A stretch of DNA of 38,174 nucleotides, from positions 1-38,174 of the forward strand of contig VGNY01000008.1 in NCBI GenBank assembly GCA_016865895.1, written 5' to 3'. The notes beneath the pieces are model-generated. The model did not search any database, was not told where the DNA came from, and saw nothing but the letters and a program-made list of their open reading frames with translations. This document shows positions 17,050-24,851 of the stretch, in pieces; the first letter of the stretch is position 1, and every line of letters starts with the position of its first letter. The position numbers and the translations under genes were made by a program. The stretch is from Chloroflexota bacterium (lineage in GTDB: Bacteria > Chloroflexota > Dehalococcoidia > GIF9 > UBA5629).

Positions 17050-17682
17050 TTAAATCCACTTCAAAATGCCCACAAACAAAATCAGGCAACTGATATCAAA
17101 GGCGAATATCACACCCACCGTAATGACTTTCTTCTTGACGCTCTCCATGTCGAATACCCAGAATGAAACCAAGAAGAAGCAAAGGTATCCTACCAGGAAA
17201 ATCAGCCACGGTGCACCTCTGCTCCACCATGAATAGTCCCAGGTAAGCGCACCGACGGCATTCAACAGATACTCAACGAAGACACAAAATACAGCGCCGA
17301 CGATAGCAAAAAGCAGTCGGTTGGGAATGCCCAGCACCTTCATTTTCTTGTCTTTAGGCAACATCTTGCTGAAGCCGATGCCAGCAATAGCGAACATAAA
17401 GCAAATCTCGATGTTCAGGCCAGCCAAAATCAAGTAGGCTGTTTGTCCTGGGGCACCCCAAACCGGGGCATATTGGGTGAAATGTAAGACCAGCCCATTC
17501 CAAATCTCATTGAACCAGTCCATGCCCCAGAATGCCAAACCAGCGAACACCAGGCTCCAGTTTCTCTTTTCAATCTCATTGGCATACACTAACACGACAA
17601 GAGCAAAGAGCGGGATGACATATCATTGAAACAGGCTTCCATCACGCAATATGCTCAAGGCTTGCTGGGCTGACTCTGTCAT
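17050..17682 (-). pseudogene. Multi-pass membrane protein interrupted by in-frame TGA at codon 20
   Basis: The ORF track begins at GTG 17595 without an SD. The true start is ATG at 17680-17682, with GGAGG six nt upstream. From it the frame reads MTESAQQALSILRDGSLFQ, then TGA at 17623-17625, then YVIPLFALVVLVYANEIEKRNW and on to 17050. The full frame is 211 codons, with about six hydrophobic segments and conserved Trp-rich loops (WGMDWFNEIWNG). The TGA most simply replaces TGG (Trp). No SECIS-like hairpin follows and no Cys is expected at that place, so selenocysteine is unlikely. It is a recent nonsense mutation or a sequencing error; internal re-initiation is possible. I do not recognise the family. 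Confidence 0.7.
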
Positions 17683-17807
17683 GATGCACCTCCATCTGTA
17701 TGACTATGTATAAAAAATCGCAATTGCTTTAGTATGCAGCGAATGCCATTATACACCCAGGTTGAGGCGAAACGGAATACCTACAGCTTTGCATACTCTC
17801 AGATTGA

Positions 17808-17836
17808 TTGACGCAAATCCTCACCCCTGATAGAAT
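17808..17836 (+). promoter_or_regulatory. Sigma-A-type promoter for the YihY/BrkB gene
   Basis: TTGACG (-35, 5/6), a 17-nt spacer and TAGAAT (-10, 5/6) lie about 54 nt before the ATG at 17890. Confidence 0.6.
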
Positions 17837-17889
17837 GGCAACCTGCTAAACAAGTTGAATTACAAAACCACGAATAAAAGACGCTTTAT

Positions 17890-18735
17890 ATGATTAGAGC
17901 AATCGCGTCCTGGAAAATAGTTGTTCTTCTAAAAAGGACAATTCAGGAGTTTACCACCGATAACTGTCCACTGCTTGCCGCAGCCATTTCCTATTATTTG
18001 CTTCTCTCACTGTTCCCTTTTTTACTGGCAATAGTATCCATAGCTAGCTTTTTCATAGATGCACCATCACTACAGGAACAAATATTTAGGGCCTTCAAAT
18101 ACTTGATTCCTGTATCACAGGATTTTATACAAAATATCATCAATAGCGTGATTGCTACGCGTGGAGCTGTAGGTATCATATCCATCATCCTGCTGCTTCT
18201 GGGCTGTTTTGGATTTTTCAATGCGCTAAGGAAATCAATAAACACAGCATGGGGAATTCACAAAACCAGTTCGATTATACGAAGTCAGCTAACCAATTTC
18301 GCTATGATTCTCGGAATTGTCTTGCTTCTATTCATTTCTCGTTTGATAACCGTAATTCTGAATATGAGCAGCACCATTCTAAACGCAATCATAGCTCAGC
18401 CAGTGACCTATTTAGTCCTGTTACATCTTTCAATCGTTACTATTGATATTGCTCTTGCCTTCTTGGTATTTCTTATCATCTACAAATTACTACCGGAACG
18501 CCGAATTAAATGGAGAGACGTCTGGGCCAGTGCTCTGGTAGGTGCAGTTTGCTTCGAGATAATAACAATTGTATTTATCTTATATTTGGATACATTTAAC
18601 CCTTATAATCTGATATATGGTTCAATCGGCGCTATCATAGCCTTCCTGATATGGACATATCTTGCTGCATTTATCCTTCTCTTTTTCGCTAAAATTTCAG
18701 CGGTTAACCTGAGTATTAAAGCTGAAAAACTATAG
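17890..18735 (+). CDS. YihY/BrkB (UPF0761) family inner-membrane protein
   Basis: The 281 residues have six predicted membrane helices. The family signature is CPLLAAAISYYLLLSLFPFLLAIVSI (residues 26-51), then GAVGIISIILLLLGCFGFFNALRKSINTAWGI near 95-125, KLLPERRIKWRDVWASALVGAVCFE near 197-221 and YGSIGAIIAFLIWTYLAAFILLFF near the C-terminus. Members are integral membrane proteins once confused with RNase BN; their transport substrate is not established. It stands alone, convergent with the DsbA-like gene. The SD is weak. Confidence 0.9.
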   Translation: MIRAIASWKIVVLLKRTIQEFTTDNCPLLAAAISYYLLLSLFPFLLAIVSIASFFIDAPSLQEQIFRAFKYLIPVSQDFIQNIINSVIATRGAVGIISIILLLLGCFGFFNALRKSINTAWGIHKTSSIIRSQLTNFAMILGIVLLLFISRLITVILNMSSTILNAIIAQPVTYLVLLHLSIVTIDIALAFLVFLIIYKLLPERRIKWRDVWASALVGAVCFEIITIVFILYLDTFNPYNLIYGSIGAIIAFLIWTYLAAFILLFFAKISAVNLSIKAEKL

Positions 18736-18772
18736 CGCCTGCTAGTCTGGCCAATTTGCGTAGGATTCCAGT

Positions 18773-19417
18773 TCATTTGCGGTCAGGATGGCCGGCAGAT
18801 TCATGCTGCCCCCTCATAGCAACCTCGACAGCACGGCGATATAGCTCTAGTGGAACTGCACCTTCCAAAGATGAACCACCGGAAAATATAGTTGTCGGGA
18901 CACCAATGACAGACCCATTCTGCCTGGCCTCCCTGTAATCATCAAGAACTAGCTTTTCTCCTACCCGGCAGTCGAGGTCATGTGTCAACTGCTCCACATC
19001 CAATCCTATATCTGCAGCTATCGAAATAAGCACTTCACGGCGAGAAATATCGCGGCATTGCTCAAAAACTGCCCGAAATATCGCCATATGATAAAGCGCA
19101 AACCTATCACGGTCTCGAAGTTCCACACACTTGGCTGCTTTTAGTGCAGGAAGGCTGGATGATGGAAGGTCTTCTAAATCAGGCCAGGGTCGAAAGATTA
19201 GCGATGGCTCTTCTTCACTGGCTCTTGCCCAAACTCCAGCAAGATAGCTATTAAAGCGGCGCCCAGGTACATCATCCACCACCAGTGGATAGGCTTTCCA
19301 GAATATCTCAATTCCCGGGGCAAACTCCTGTTTCAACCGCTCTAGCCGCAACGCGGCTACATAGCACCAAGGTCAGAGATAGTCTGAGTAAACGGTGACA
19401 ATTAGCCCCTCTCCCAT
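18773..19417 (-). CDS. DsbA/FrnE-like thioredoxin-fold protein, probable selenoprotein (UPWC)
   Basis: The ORF track begins at TTG 19351, which leaves a DsbA-family protein without its first strand or redox motif. Extending the same frame upstream gives ATG at 19415-19417 and MGEGLIVTVYSDYL-TGA-PWCYVAALRLERLKQEF. In FrnE/DsbA-like proteins this place reads SDxxCPWC, so the TGA (19373-19375, codon 15) sits exactly at the first redox Cys. C18 is kept. A 7-bp hairpin follows at a distance suited to a bacterial SECIS. The rest (helical insert, then GVPTTIFSGGSSLEGAVPLE with the cis-Pro loop VPTT near residue 178) is normal for the family. Full length is 214 aa including Sec. The role is thiol-disulfide or hydroxychromene-isomerase-like chemistry, probably cytosolic since no signal peptide is seen. 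It lies 84 nt after two acyl-CoA dehydrogenase genes on the same strand. SD is weak; an upstream TTG is an alternative start. Confidence 0.85.
19343..19375 (-). promoter_or_regulatory. Bacterial SECIS-like hairpin with its UGA codon
   Basis: On the minus strand, 13 nt after the TGA (19373-19375), TAGCCGC (19359-19353) pairs perfectly with GCGGCTA (19349-19343) around loop GTT. The loop starts 20 nt after the UGA and begins with G. Both agree with published bacterial SECIS rules (loop about 16-37 nt after UGA, G at the first or second loop position). The hairpin lies in coding sequence, as required for SelB-dependent decoding. Confidence 0.7.
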
Positions 19418-19501
19418 AGCTGTATGCCCAATTGACAACCTCTACCCCCACCCATACCAAAAGAAAGACTCCAAGTTACGCAGACTTAAAGTAGTCGTCG
19501 G

Positions 19502-20698
19502 TCATTTAAGCTGGTCTCTGGAATAATCAAGTACTCGCCGCGCCACTATAAGCATGTTAATCTGGCCTGTGCCCTCAAAGAGGTCGTTTATCTTAGCATC
19601 GCGCATCCACTTTTCAAGGAGGTTTTTCCTGGAATAGCCCAGCGGCCCCATAATTTCAACCGCCTTCTGGGTAATCTTGGTGATTGCCAACCCTGCTTTT
19701 GCCTTGGCCATTGATGCCTCCAGGTTATTAGCTTGAAACTGGCTCATCATCCATAATGACCGCAATGTCAACAGTTTGGCTGCCTTGTAATTAGCCTCCA
19801 TATCCATTACATCCCGCTCAAGAGCGGTCAGCTTTTGACGCGGCAATCCATAGCGTATTTCAATACCTTCCTTCTCCAAAGTCTCTTTGACGAAATCTAA
19901 AGCGGCACGCCCCACACCCAGAGCCTGAGCTGCTACAATAGGTCGTGTGGCATCGAAAGTAGCCATTGCTCCTTTAAAGCCCTTGGTGCCAGCCTTATCT
20001 ACCTTCCTGACTTCGGGGCTACCCAGTATGTTTTCATAAGGGATTCGACAGTTATCGAAGACAATGGTGGCAGTGTCGCTGGCTCTTATCCCAAGCTTTT
20101 TCTCCAGCTTCTCTACCCTCATCCCCGGAGTTCCAGCTTCCACCACAAATGACTTCATGCCTGCTCGTCCTGCCGATTTGTCCACAGTTGCCCAGACCAC
20201 CACAAAACCATCGGAATCCTCCAAAGCCCTCTTCCCCCAAGTGACAAATATCTTCTCCCCGTTAAGCACCCATTCATCGCCACCGCGCACCGCAGTGGTG
20301 GTGATAGCAGAGGTATCAGAACCGCAACCAGCTTCAGTCATAGCCATAGCACCCCATTTCGGCTTGCCCTCGTTAAAGCGAGTCAGAAACCGCTCCATCT
20401 GCTCCTTAGTCCCACTGGCAAAAACAGCAGCACCACCAAGCCCGGGACCAGGAATGCACAAGTAAAGACCAGCATCGCCCCAGCAAAGCTCCTCGGTTCT
20501 GAGCGCTGCTGTTATGTCCAAGCCAACAGATAAAGCACCTTCACGCCTTCTCTCCCACAGCGTGTCAATGAGTTGCTGTGGGCTGTCATGTTCATGCTCA
20601 TCATAGTAACGGCTGACAGGCCGAAACATCTCCTCTGCGAACTTGTGAGCTGCCTCTATCGCCTCTTTCTGTTCCGGTGTCGGTTCAAAATCTATCAT
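19502..20698 (-). CDS. Acyl-CoA dehydrogenase (second of a pair)
   Basis: The ORF track extends to 20758, but the ATG at 20698 has AGGAGGAATAACAGA upstream, so the start is MIDFEPTPEQKEAIEAA (398 aa). It is an FAD flavoprotein that oxidises acyl-CoA to enoyl-CoA. AMAMTEAGCGSDTSAITTTA is the FAD-binding signature 1, and LGIRASDTATIVFDNCRIP is the mid-domain block. GPLGYSRKNLLEKWMRDAKINDLFEGTGQI is signature 2, and its FEGTG carries the catalytic glutamate position. It follows the first dehydrogenase by 16 nt, so they form one operon. The substrate is unknown. Confidence 0.94.
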   Translation of the reverse strand: MIDFEPTPEQKEAIEAAHKFAEEMFRPVSRYYDEHEHDSPQQLIDTLWERRREGALSVGLDITAALRTEELCWGDAGLYLCIPGPGLGGAAVFASGTKEQMERFLTRFNEGKPKWGAMAMTEAGCGSDTSAITTTAVRGGDEWVLNGEKIFVTWGKRALEDSDGFVVVWATVDKSAGRAGMKSFVVEAGTPGMRVEKLEKKLGIRASDTATIVFDNCRIPYENILGSPEVRKVDKAGTKGFKGAMATFDATRPIVAAQALGVGRAALDFVKETLEKEGIEIRYGLPRQKLTALERDVMDMEANYKAAKLLTLRSLWMMSQFQANNLEASMAKAKAGLAITKITQKAVEIMGPLGYSRKNLLEKWMRDAKINDLFEGTGQINMLIVARRVLDYSRDQLK

Positions 20699-20714
20699 TC
20701 TGTTATTCCTCCTT

Positions 20715-21809
20715 CTATACGATAGCCATGCCGTCAAAGGTGGCAAATCCACGACCATTCCTCAGCCATAGTTCGACCGGGTGCTCCCGAATGTAACCAT
20801 GTCCACCTAAAATCTGCACAGCTCTGTCGGTTACCATTACCACCATATCATCGGCATAGGTCTTCACCAAAGAAGTTTCCTTGGTTGCCTCCTCTTTACG
20901 GTCCAGTTTCCAGGCAGCCTCCCAGCTCATCAATCTTGTGGCATCAATCTCAATAGCCATCTCCGCCAACATGAAAGCGATTGCCTGGCGAGCAGCAATA
21001 GGCTCGCCGAAGGCGACACGTTCTTTGGCATAGTCTCTGGAATACTCAAAAGCCGCTTTGGCTACCCCCACAGCCATCGCCGAGAGTGCCACCTTTGAGC
21101 AGTTCAGAATCCGGTTAAAATCGCACCCTCCCCCACCACCAAGTCGATTTTCTTTAGGAACACGGCAGTTCTTAAGGGCAAGCTCATAAGTAGCTAGAGC
21201 TCTTATCCCCATATTACTTTCTCGCCCACCGACCTCCAACCCCTTGGTGCCCTTCTCGATGATGAAGCCCTGAGTGTTGCCATTTTCAGCGGCATAGACA
21301 AGGAGCAGGTTAGCATCAGCAGCCAACGGAACATAACATTTTTGCCCATTAATAACGTAGTTGCCGTCTTTGAGGCTGGCAGTGGTTGAAAGAGAGTAAG
21401 GGTCAAAACCAAATTTAGGCTCAATTAGAGCGGCGGTTGCTGCTTTATAATTATCGCCGCAAAAAGCAGGTAGGTATTTCTTCTTCTGCTCATCGGTGCC
21501 CATTTCCAGAATAGAATTAACTACCAGGGCAGGGCAGAGTATATGCATTGCTATAGAGAGGTCACCCCAGGCTAGCTCCTCAGCAATCAGCGAGCCTGTA
21601 ATAGCCGAATGTTCCCCACCACCCCCACCATACTCCTCGGGTATGCTGGTAGAAACAAGTCCCAGTTGCCAGGCAGTGTTGACAATACGGTCAGGTATCT
21701 CTCCGCTTTCATCGCACTCCCTGTAGTGTTTCCTCATTTCATCGTTAGCAAATTGTTGCACCATCTTAACTATCATCTGCTGTTCTTCAGTGGGACTAAA
21801 CGAAATCAT
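20715..21809 (-). CDS. Acyl-CoA dehydrogenase-like protein, catalytic Glu replaced
   Basis: The 364 residues cover the N-terminal helical, beta and C-terminal helical domains (EEYGGGGGEHSAITG...ERVAFGEPIAARQAIAF). The C-terminal signature is GGHGYIREHPVELWLRNGRGFATFDGMAIV. Where relatives have Y-E-G-T, this has F-D-G-M, so the usual catalytic Glu is Asp, and the protein ends about 15 residues early. The first FAD signature is also weak (ATAALIEPKFGFDPYSLSTTA). It may be the non-catalytic or altered partner of the adjacent dehydrogenase in a heteromer, as described for paired actinobacterial acyl-CoA dehydrogenases; that is inference. ATG 21809 follows AGGAGTAATAT. Confidence 0.9.
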   Translation of the reverse strand: MISFSPTEEQQMIVKMVQQFANDEMRKHYRECDESGEIPDRIVNTAWQLGLVSTSIPEEYGGGGGEHSAITGSLIAEELAWGDLSIAMHILCPALVVNSILEMGTDEQKKKYLPAFCGDNYKAATAALIEPKFGFDPYSLSTTASLKDGNYVINGQKCYVPLAADANLLLVYAAENGNTQGFIIEKGTKGLEVGGRESNMGIRALATYELALKNCRVPKENRLGGGGGCDFNRILNCSKVALSAMAVGVAKAAFEYSRDYAKERVAFGEPIAARQAIAFMLAEMAIEIDATRLMSWEAAWKLDRKEEATKETSLVKTYADDMVVMVTDRAVQILGGHGYIREHPVELWLRNGRGFATFDGMAIV

Positions 21810-22090
21810 ATATTACTCCTTTCAAATTACCTGCCTAGTTCCAATACAACCCAACTTCAAATAGTAACACTCCCAGCGCTTTCCGTCAAAACAAAGACTC
21901 CACACCGCTTTACCCCAAACCACTCACCTCATACAAATTTGGTACTGCCATGAGTCTGACACAAGCGCATGGTATCGAAGGGCTTGTCTTTGTTCTAGTC
22001 ATATATGAAGGGGCAAATGTACCCTGAGGCTAAAAATCCTAAGTGCTCGTGAGCCGAAGGCTGCACAATGCAGAAACACCCAGACCTCAA
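21810..22090. other. Intergenic region, nothing clear
   Basis: This gap lies upstream of the acyl-CoA dehydrogenase operon and presumably holds its promoter. I see no convincing promoter, repeat or gene in it. Confidence 0.4.
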
Positions 22091-22225
22091 CTACTTATAC
22101 CAGTCTTTTCCCGGATGATAACAACCCCAGCGTCTCGCAAGTTGCGCCTCACGCCACGCTCCCCAAGTACAAACGCCAATCAATAAAAGCGAGCACAACA
22201 GCGCGAATGCCGGCAACCACTCCAT
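22091..22225 (-). CDS. Small single-pass membrane protein
   Basis: This 44-residue ORF starts at ATG 22225 with GGAGGT placed seven nt upstream. The ORF track's longer 65-aa form starts at an unsupported upstream ATG. Residues about 5-22 (PAFALLCSLLLIGVCTWG) form one hydrophobic helix, followed by a basic and aromatic tail (REAQLARRWGCYHPGKDWYK). No family is recognised. A strong SD and a sensible membrane topology support translation. Confidence 0.5.
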   Translation of the reverse strand: MEWLPAFALLCSLLLIGVCTWGAWREAQLARRWGCYHPGKDWYK

Positions 22226-22430
22226 GTGTCTTACCTCCGTTTCCTGCTTTTCCACTACAAATGTAGCAGCTACCAAGGTATTCTTCATCGGTCTTTAGTC
22301 CAATCTTTGACAGTACCTTAGCCCATGTGCAATTCCTGTAGAGTCGGCCCCAACCATTCAATACGGAGACCCTGGGAATGTCGTAGCTAAGGCATTCAGC
22401 GTCGGCAAAGAACTCAAGGTAAGGCAACAA
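22226..22430 (-). other. Coding-like remnant with CYIC motif upstream of the small membrane gene
   Basis: The ORF track shows 22149..22430. The part up to the small gene reads LYRNCTWAKVLSKIGLKTDEEYLGSCYICSG, which looks protein-like and has a CxxC. It has no SD and no proper start; a TGA lies three codons before its first TTG. It runs through the SD and start of the membrane gene. It is perhaps the 3' end of a decayed gene; I cannot name it. Confidence 0.25.
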
Positions 22431-22470
22431 AAATCAAAAGCAGCAACCACCCCCGCAATTACACCCTACA

Positions 22471-22610
22471 TGTCATTGCGAGTCCCGATGCAATCGGGAC
22501 GTGGCAATCTCGGTGGTGGGGAGAGGGTGAAGTTCTTCTCTCAATAAATCGGGGGCAGAATGACAGACGGAGAAAGGGGATTGCCACATCGCCATCGCTT
22601 CTCACAATAC
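22471..22610. repeat. Dispersed TCATTGCGAG-type repeat, copy A
   Basis: It begins TGTCATTGCGAG and contains the perfect hairpin GTCCCGAT-GCA-ATCGGGAC, then GTGGCAATCTCGGTGGTGGGGAG, and ends in GGGATTGCCACATCGCCATCGCTTCTCAC. Related copies lie at 29331-29545 and 32447-32575, with fragments elsewhere. No ORF is credible inside it. Confidence 0.7.
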
Positions 22611-22636
22611 AATTAAAAACTCCCATGCAGGTGCTA

Positions 22637-22665
22637 TTGATGTAGCTAAATGATTGTACTATAAT
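22637..22665 (+). promoter_or_regulatory. Sigma-A-type promoter for the PNPOx-like gene
   Basis: TTGATG (-35, 4/6), a 17-nt spacer and a perfect TATAAT lie about 33 nt before ATG 22699. Confidence 0.65.
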
Positions 22666-22698
22666 GCTTGTCACAAATACGAAGAATGGAGGGAAAAG

Positions 22699-23091
22699 AT
22701 GGCAAAACTGACTGACGAAATGAAGGCATTAATTGCCAATCAGCAGGCATTCATCGCTACCGCTACCCCAAACGGCGTGCCCAACATCGTCACCAAGGGC
22801 AGTACCCGGGTTCTTGACGATGAGCACCTCGTGTTCTTTGAGCTTACCGGCGGGCGCACTTGGGAAAACCTGCAGAAAAATCCAAAGGTAGCTATCGCTG
22901 TAGCAGACCGAAGTAAAATGCAGGGCTACAGATTCATCGGCAATGCACAGTTAATCACAGAAGGGGAACTCTACGCAAAAGCTCAGAAGCTAGCAGACAT
23001 GCTGAAAATGCCTTTCCCAGCCAAAGCTGCGGTAAAGGTGAAAGTTGAGGAAATATATAACCTGGGCGGCGGTGGGCAAAAGGTGGCTTGA
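22699..23091 (+). CDS. Pyridoxamine 5'-phosphate oxidase-like FMN-binding protein
   Basis: The ORF track starts at 22654, but ATG 22699 has GGAGGG five nt upstream and leaves 130 residues: MAKLTDEMKALIANQQAFIATATPNGVPNIV. This is the split-barrel FMN-binding fold, in which FIATATPNGVPN and VFFELTGGRTWENLQKNPKVAIAV are the flavin-contacting strands. Members range from true PNP oxidases to F420/FMN reductases and flavin carriers. The short length and lack of PNPOx-specific C-terminal motifs argue against PdxH itself. A dedicated promoter lies directly upstream. Confidence 0.85.
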   Translation: MAKLTDEMKALIANQQAFIATATPNGVPNIVTKGSTRVLDDEHLVFFELTGGRTWENLQKNPKVAIAVADRSKMQGYRFIGNAQLITEGELYAKAQKLADMLKMPFPAKAAVKVKVEEIYNLGGGGQKVA

Positions 23092-23202
23092 GACAAAAAA
23101 CTACCTGTAACCCAAGCCATTTAACACACCCGACTTAAATATGTAGGAACAGAGATTCAGGTTTTCCCAGGCCTTCAAACTCTGAGGATGGGTAGGAAGG
23201 CT

Positions 23203-23748
23203 ATGACTCTATTAGACCCGATAAAACGCAGAACAAGCGTCAGGGATTTTATAGACAAGCCAGTTGAACGAGAGAAGATAATGCTGTGCCTTGAGGCAGC
23301 AAGACTGGCCCCATCGGCATGTAATTCGCAACCCTGGAGATTTATAGTCGTTGATGATGGGCAACTGAGGGGTAAACTATGTGATGCTGCTTTCAGCGGT
23401 ATATATTCAGCAAACTCCTTCTGCAAAACGGCGCCGGTTATCGTTGCCGTTGTCTCCGAGAAGTCCAAATTCATGGCCAGAATTGGCGGCATGTTCCGCG
23501 GCACGGAATACCACCTCATAGACATAGGAATAGCTTGCGAACATTTTGTGCTTCAGGCTACAGACCTAGGCCTGGGAACCTGCTGGATAGGCTGGTTCGA
23601 CGAAGGGGCGGTAAAGGCAATACTAAATGTCCCGCAGCAGAAGAAAATAGATATTTTAATAGCCTTAGGTTACTACAATCCAGCAAGGGTAAGTTCCGAG
23701 CACAACAGGGAACCAATAGACAAAATCGCGTCCTTTAACTCCTATTGA
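23203..23748 (+). CDS. Nitroreductase-family FMN oxidoreductase
   Basis: The ATG at 23203 (after AGGAAGG) fits better than the track's 23188, which has no spacing to its SD. This gives 181 residues starting MTLLDPIKRRTSVRDFIDKP. RRTSVRDF and ARLAPSACNSQPWRF are the FMN-phosphate-binding signatures, and LGLGTCWIGWF near residue 120 is the conserved GxGxCW(I)G block. Members use NAD(P)H to reduce nitro groups, quinones, enones or halogenated tyrosines. It lies 110 nt after the PNPOx-like gene on the same strand, so two flavin proteins are neighbours. The physiological substrate is unknown. Confidence 0.9.
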   Translation: MTLLDPIKRRTSVRDFIDKPVEREKIMLCLEAARLAPSACNSQPWRFIVVDDGQLRGKLCDAAFSGIYSANSFCKTAPVIVAVVSEKSKFMARIGGMFRGTEYHLIDIGIACEHFVLQATDLGLGTCWIGWFDEGAVKAILNVPQQKKIDILIALGYYNPARVSSEHNREPIDKIASFNSY

Positions 23749-23816
23749 GCCACCCAAATTCCTTGTTACTCATTATGCTAACTTTAAGCGGCAGCGGCTT
23801 AGTCTTGTATTAGGAA

Positions 23817-24830
23817 TTACCTTTCCAACAGCTTGAGGGCTGCTGCCATGATGCGGTTTGTATTTGGAAGAACCTGGTCCTCAAGTTCCCGATAATAGGG
23901 TATTGTCTCCTCTGTGCAAACGCGATTGTATCGCAGCGGAATCCCGGCCTCAAGCACCACAGCGGCAAGCTCCCCAGAAAGGCCGAAGTCGCGGTAGTCC
24001 TCATCAACAACAAGTAACCGTCCACTTTTAGAGACAGCTTGGCACAGCGTTTCTTTGTCCAGTGGTGACACAGTTCTCAAATCCAGCACACCGGCAGAAA
24101 TACCTTTCTTTTCCAGCATCATTGCCGCCTCCAGACAGCGGTAGACTCCCACGGCCACGCTCACCAGCGTAATATCCTTGCCTTCGCGTTTTACAGCTGC
24201 CTTCCCCAGCGGCACGGGTATCCATTTTTCAGGAACGAGGCCACTGGTACCTTCCAAGGGTACGTCGTACTGCACAGTTTTGCGACCACCTGAGCCTAAA
24301 AAGTCCAACATGTTGCTGGCAAGAAGCTTGTGCTCCAGATAGACCACCGGCCCTTCATTTTCAATAGCCGAGAGCATTAATCCACCAGCATCGGCAGGGT
24401 TTGAAGGCACCACCACAGCCAGCCCGGGAATATGTGCCAGCCAGCCCCACAGGCTCTGCTCATGTTGTCCCCCATCACCATAGCCACCACCACACGGAAC
24501 CCTGACGACCATAGGAGCCTTCCATTTGCCACCGGAGAATGCCTCCAACTTGGCGGCATGGTTAAGCAATGCATCTATTGCAACCCCGATAAAGTCCACC
24601 ATCATCACTTCCACTACCGGTCGCAGGCCAGCCATGGCTGCTCCTACTGCAGCCCCGACAAATGCAGCCTCGCTTATGGGTGCAGGACGAATTCTCCGTT
24701 CCCCGAAACGTACAAAGAGGCCTGCTCGTAGCGCATGAACGTCTTCTCCAAAGACCACAATCCTGGAATCGCTTGCCATTGCTTGAGCTAAAGCATCGTC
24801 TATGGCATCGGCAAAACCCATCGTTTTCAT
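23817..24830 (-). CDS. 2-oxoacid/acetoin dehydrogenase E1 component, beta subunit
   Basis: The 337 residues form the transketolase-like Pyr and C-terminal domains. DSRIVVFGEDVHALRAGLF is the TPP-Pyr motif, and RIRPAPISEAAFVGAAVGAAMAGLRPVVEVM follows. VVRVPCGGGYGDGGQHEQS is the classic glycine-rich and HxQS block. It pairs with the alpha subunit, whose gene ends 21 nt upstream, to decarboxylate a 2-oxoacid or acetoin with TPP. No E2 (lipoyl) or E3 gene is adjacent, so the acceptor complex must be encoded elsewhere. GGGAAAAAGACA precedes the ATG. Confidence 0.93.
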   Translation of the reverse strand: MKTMGFADAIDDALAQAMASDSRIVVFGEDVHALRAGLFVRFGERRIRPAPISEAAFVGAAVGAAMAGLRPVVEVMMVDFIGVAIDALLNHAAKLEAFSGGKWKAPMVVRVPCGGGYGDGGQHEQSLWGWLAHIPGLAVVVPSNPADAGGLMLSAIENEGPVVYLEHKLLASNMLDFLGSGGRKTVQYDVPLEGTSGLVPEKWIPVPLGKAAVKREGKDITLVSVAVGVYRCLEAAMMLEKKGISAGVLDLRTVSPLDKETLCQAVSKSGRLLVVDEDYRDFGLSGELAAVVLEAGIPLRYNRVCTEETIPYYRELEDQVLPNTNRIMAAALKLLER

Positions 24831-24851
24831 TGTCTTTTTCCCTTATTAGAG

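Noticed and set aside
17623-17625. Selenocysteine at the TGA of the membrane protein
   Set aside because: There is no hairpin at SECIS distance, no redox motif, and the hydrophobic context fits Trp (TGG to TGA). Nonsense mutation or error is simpler.
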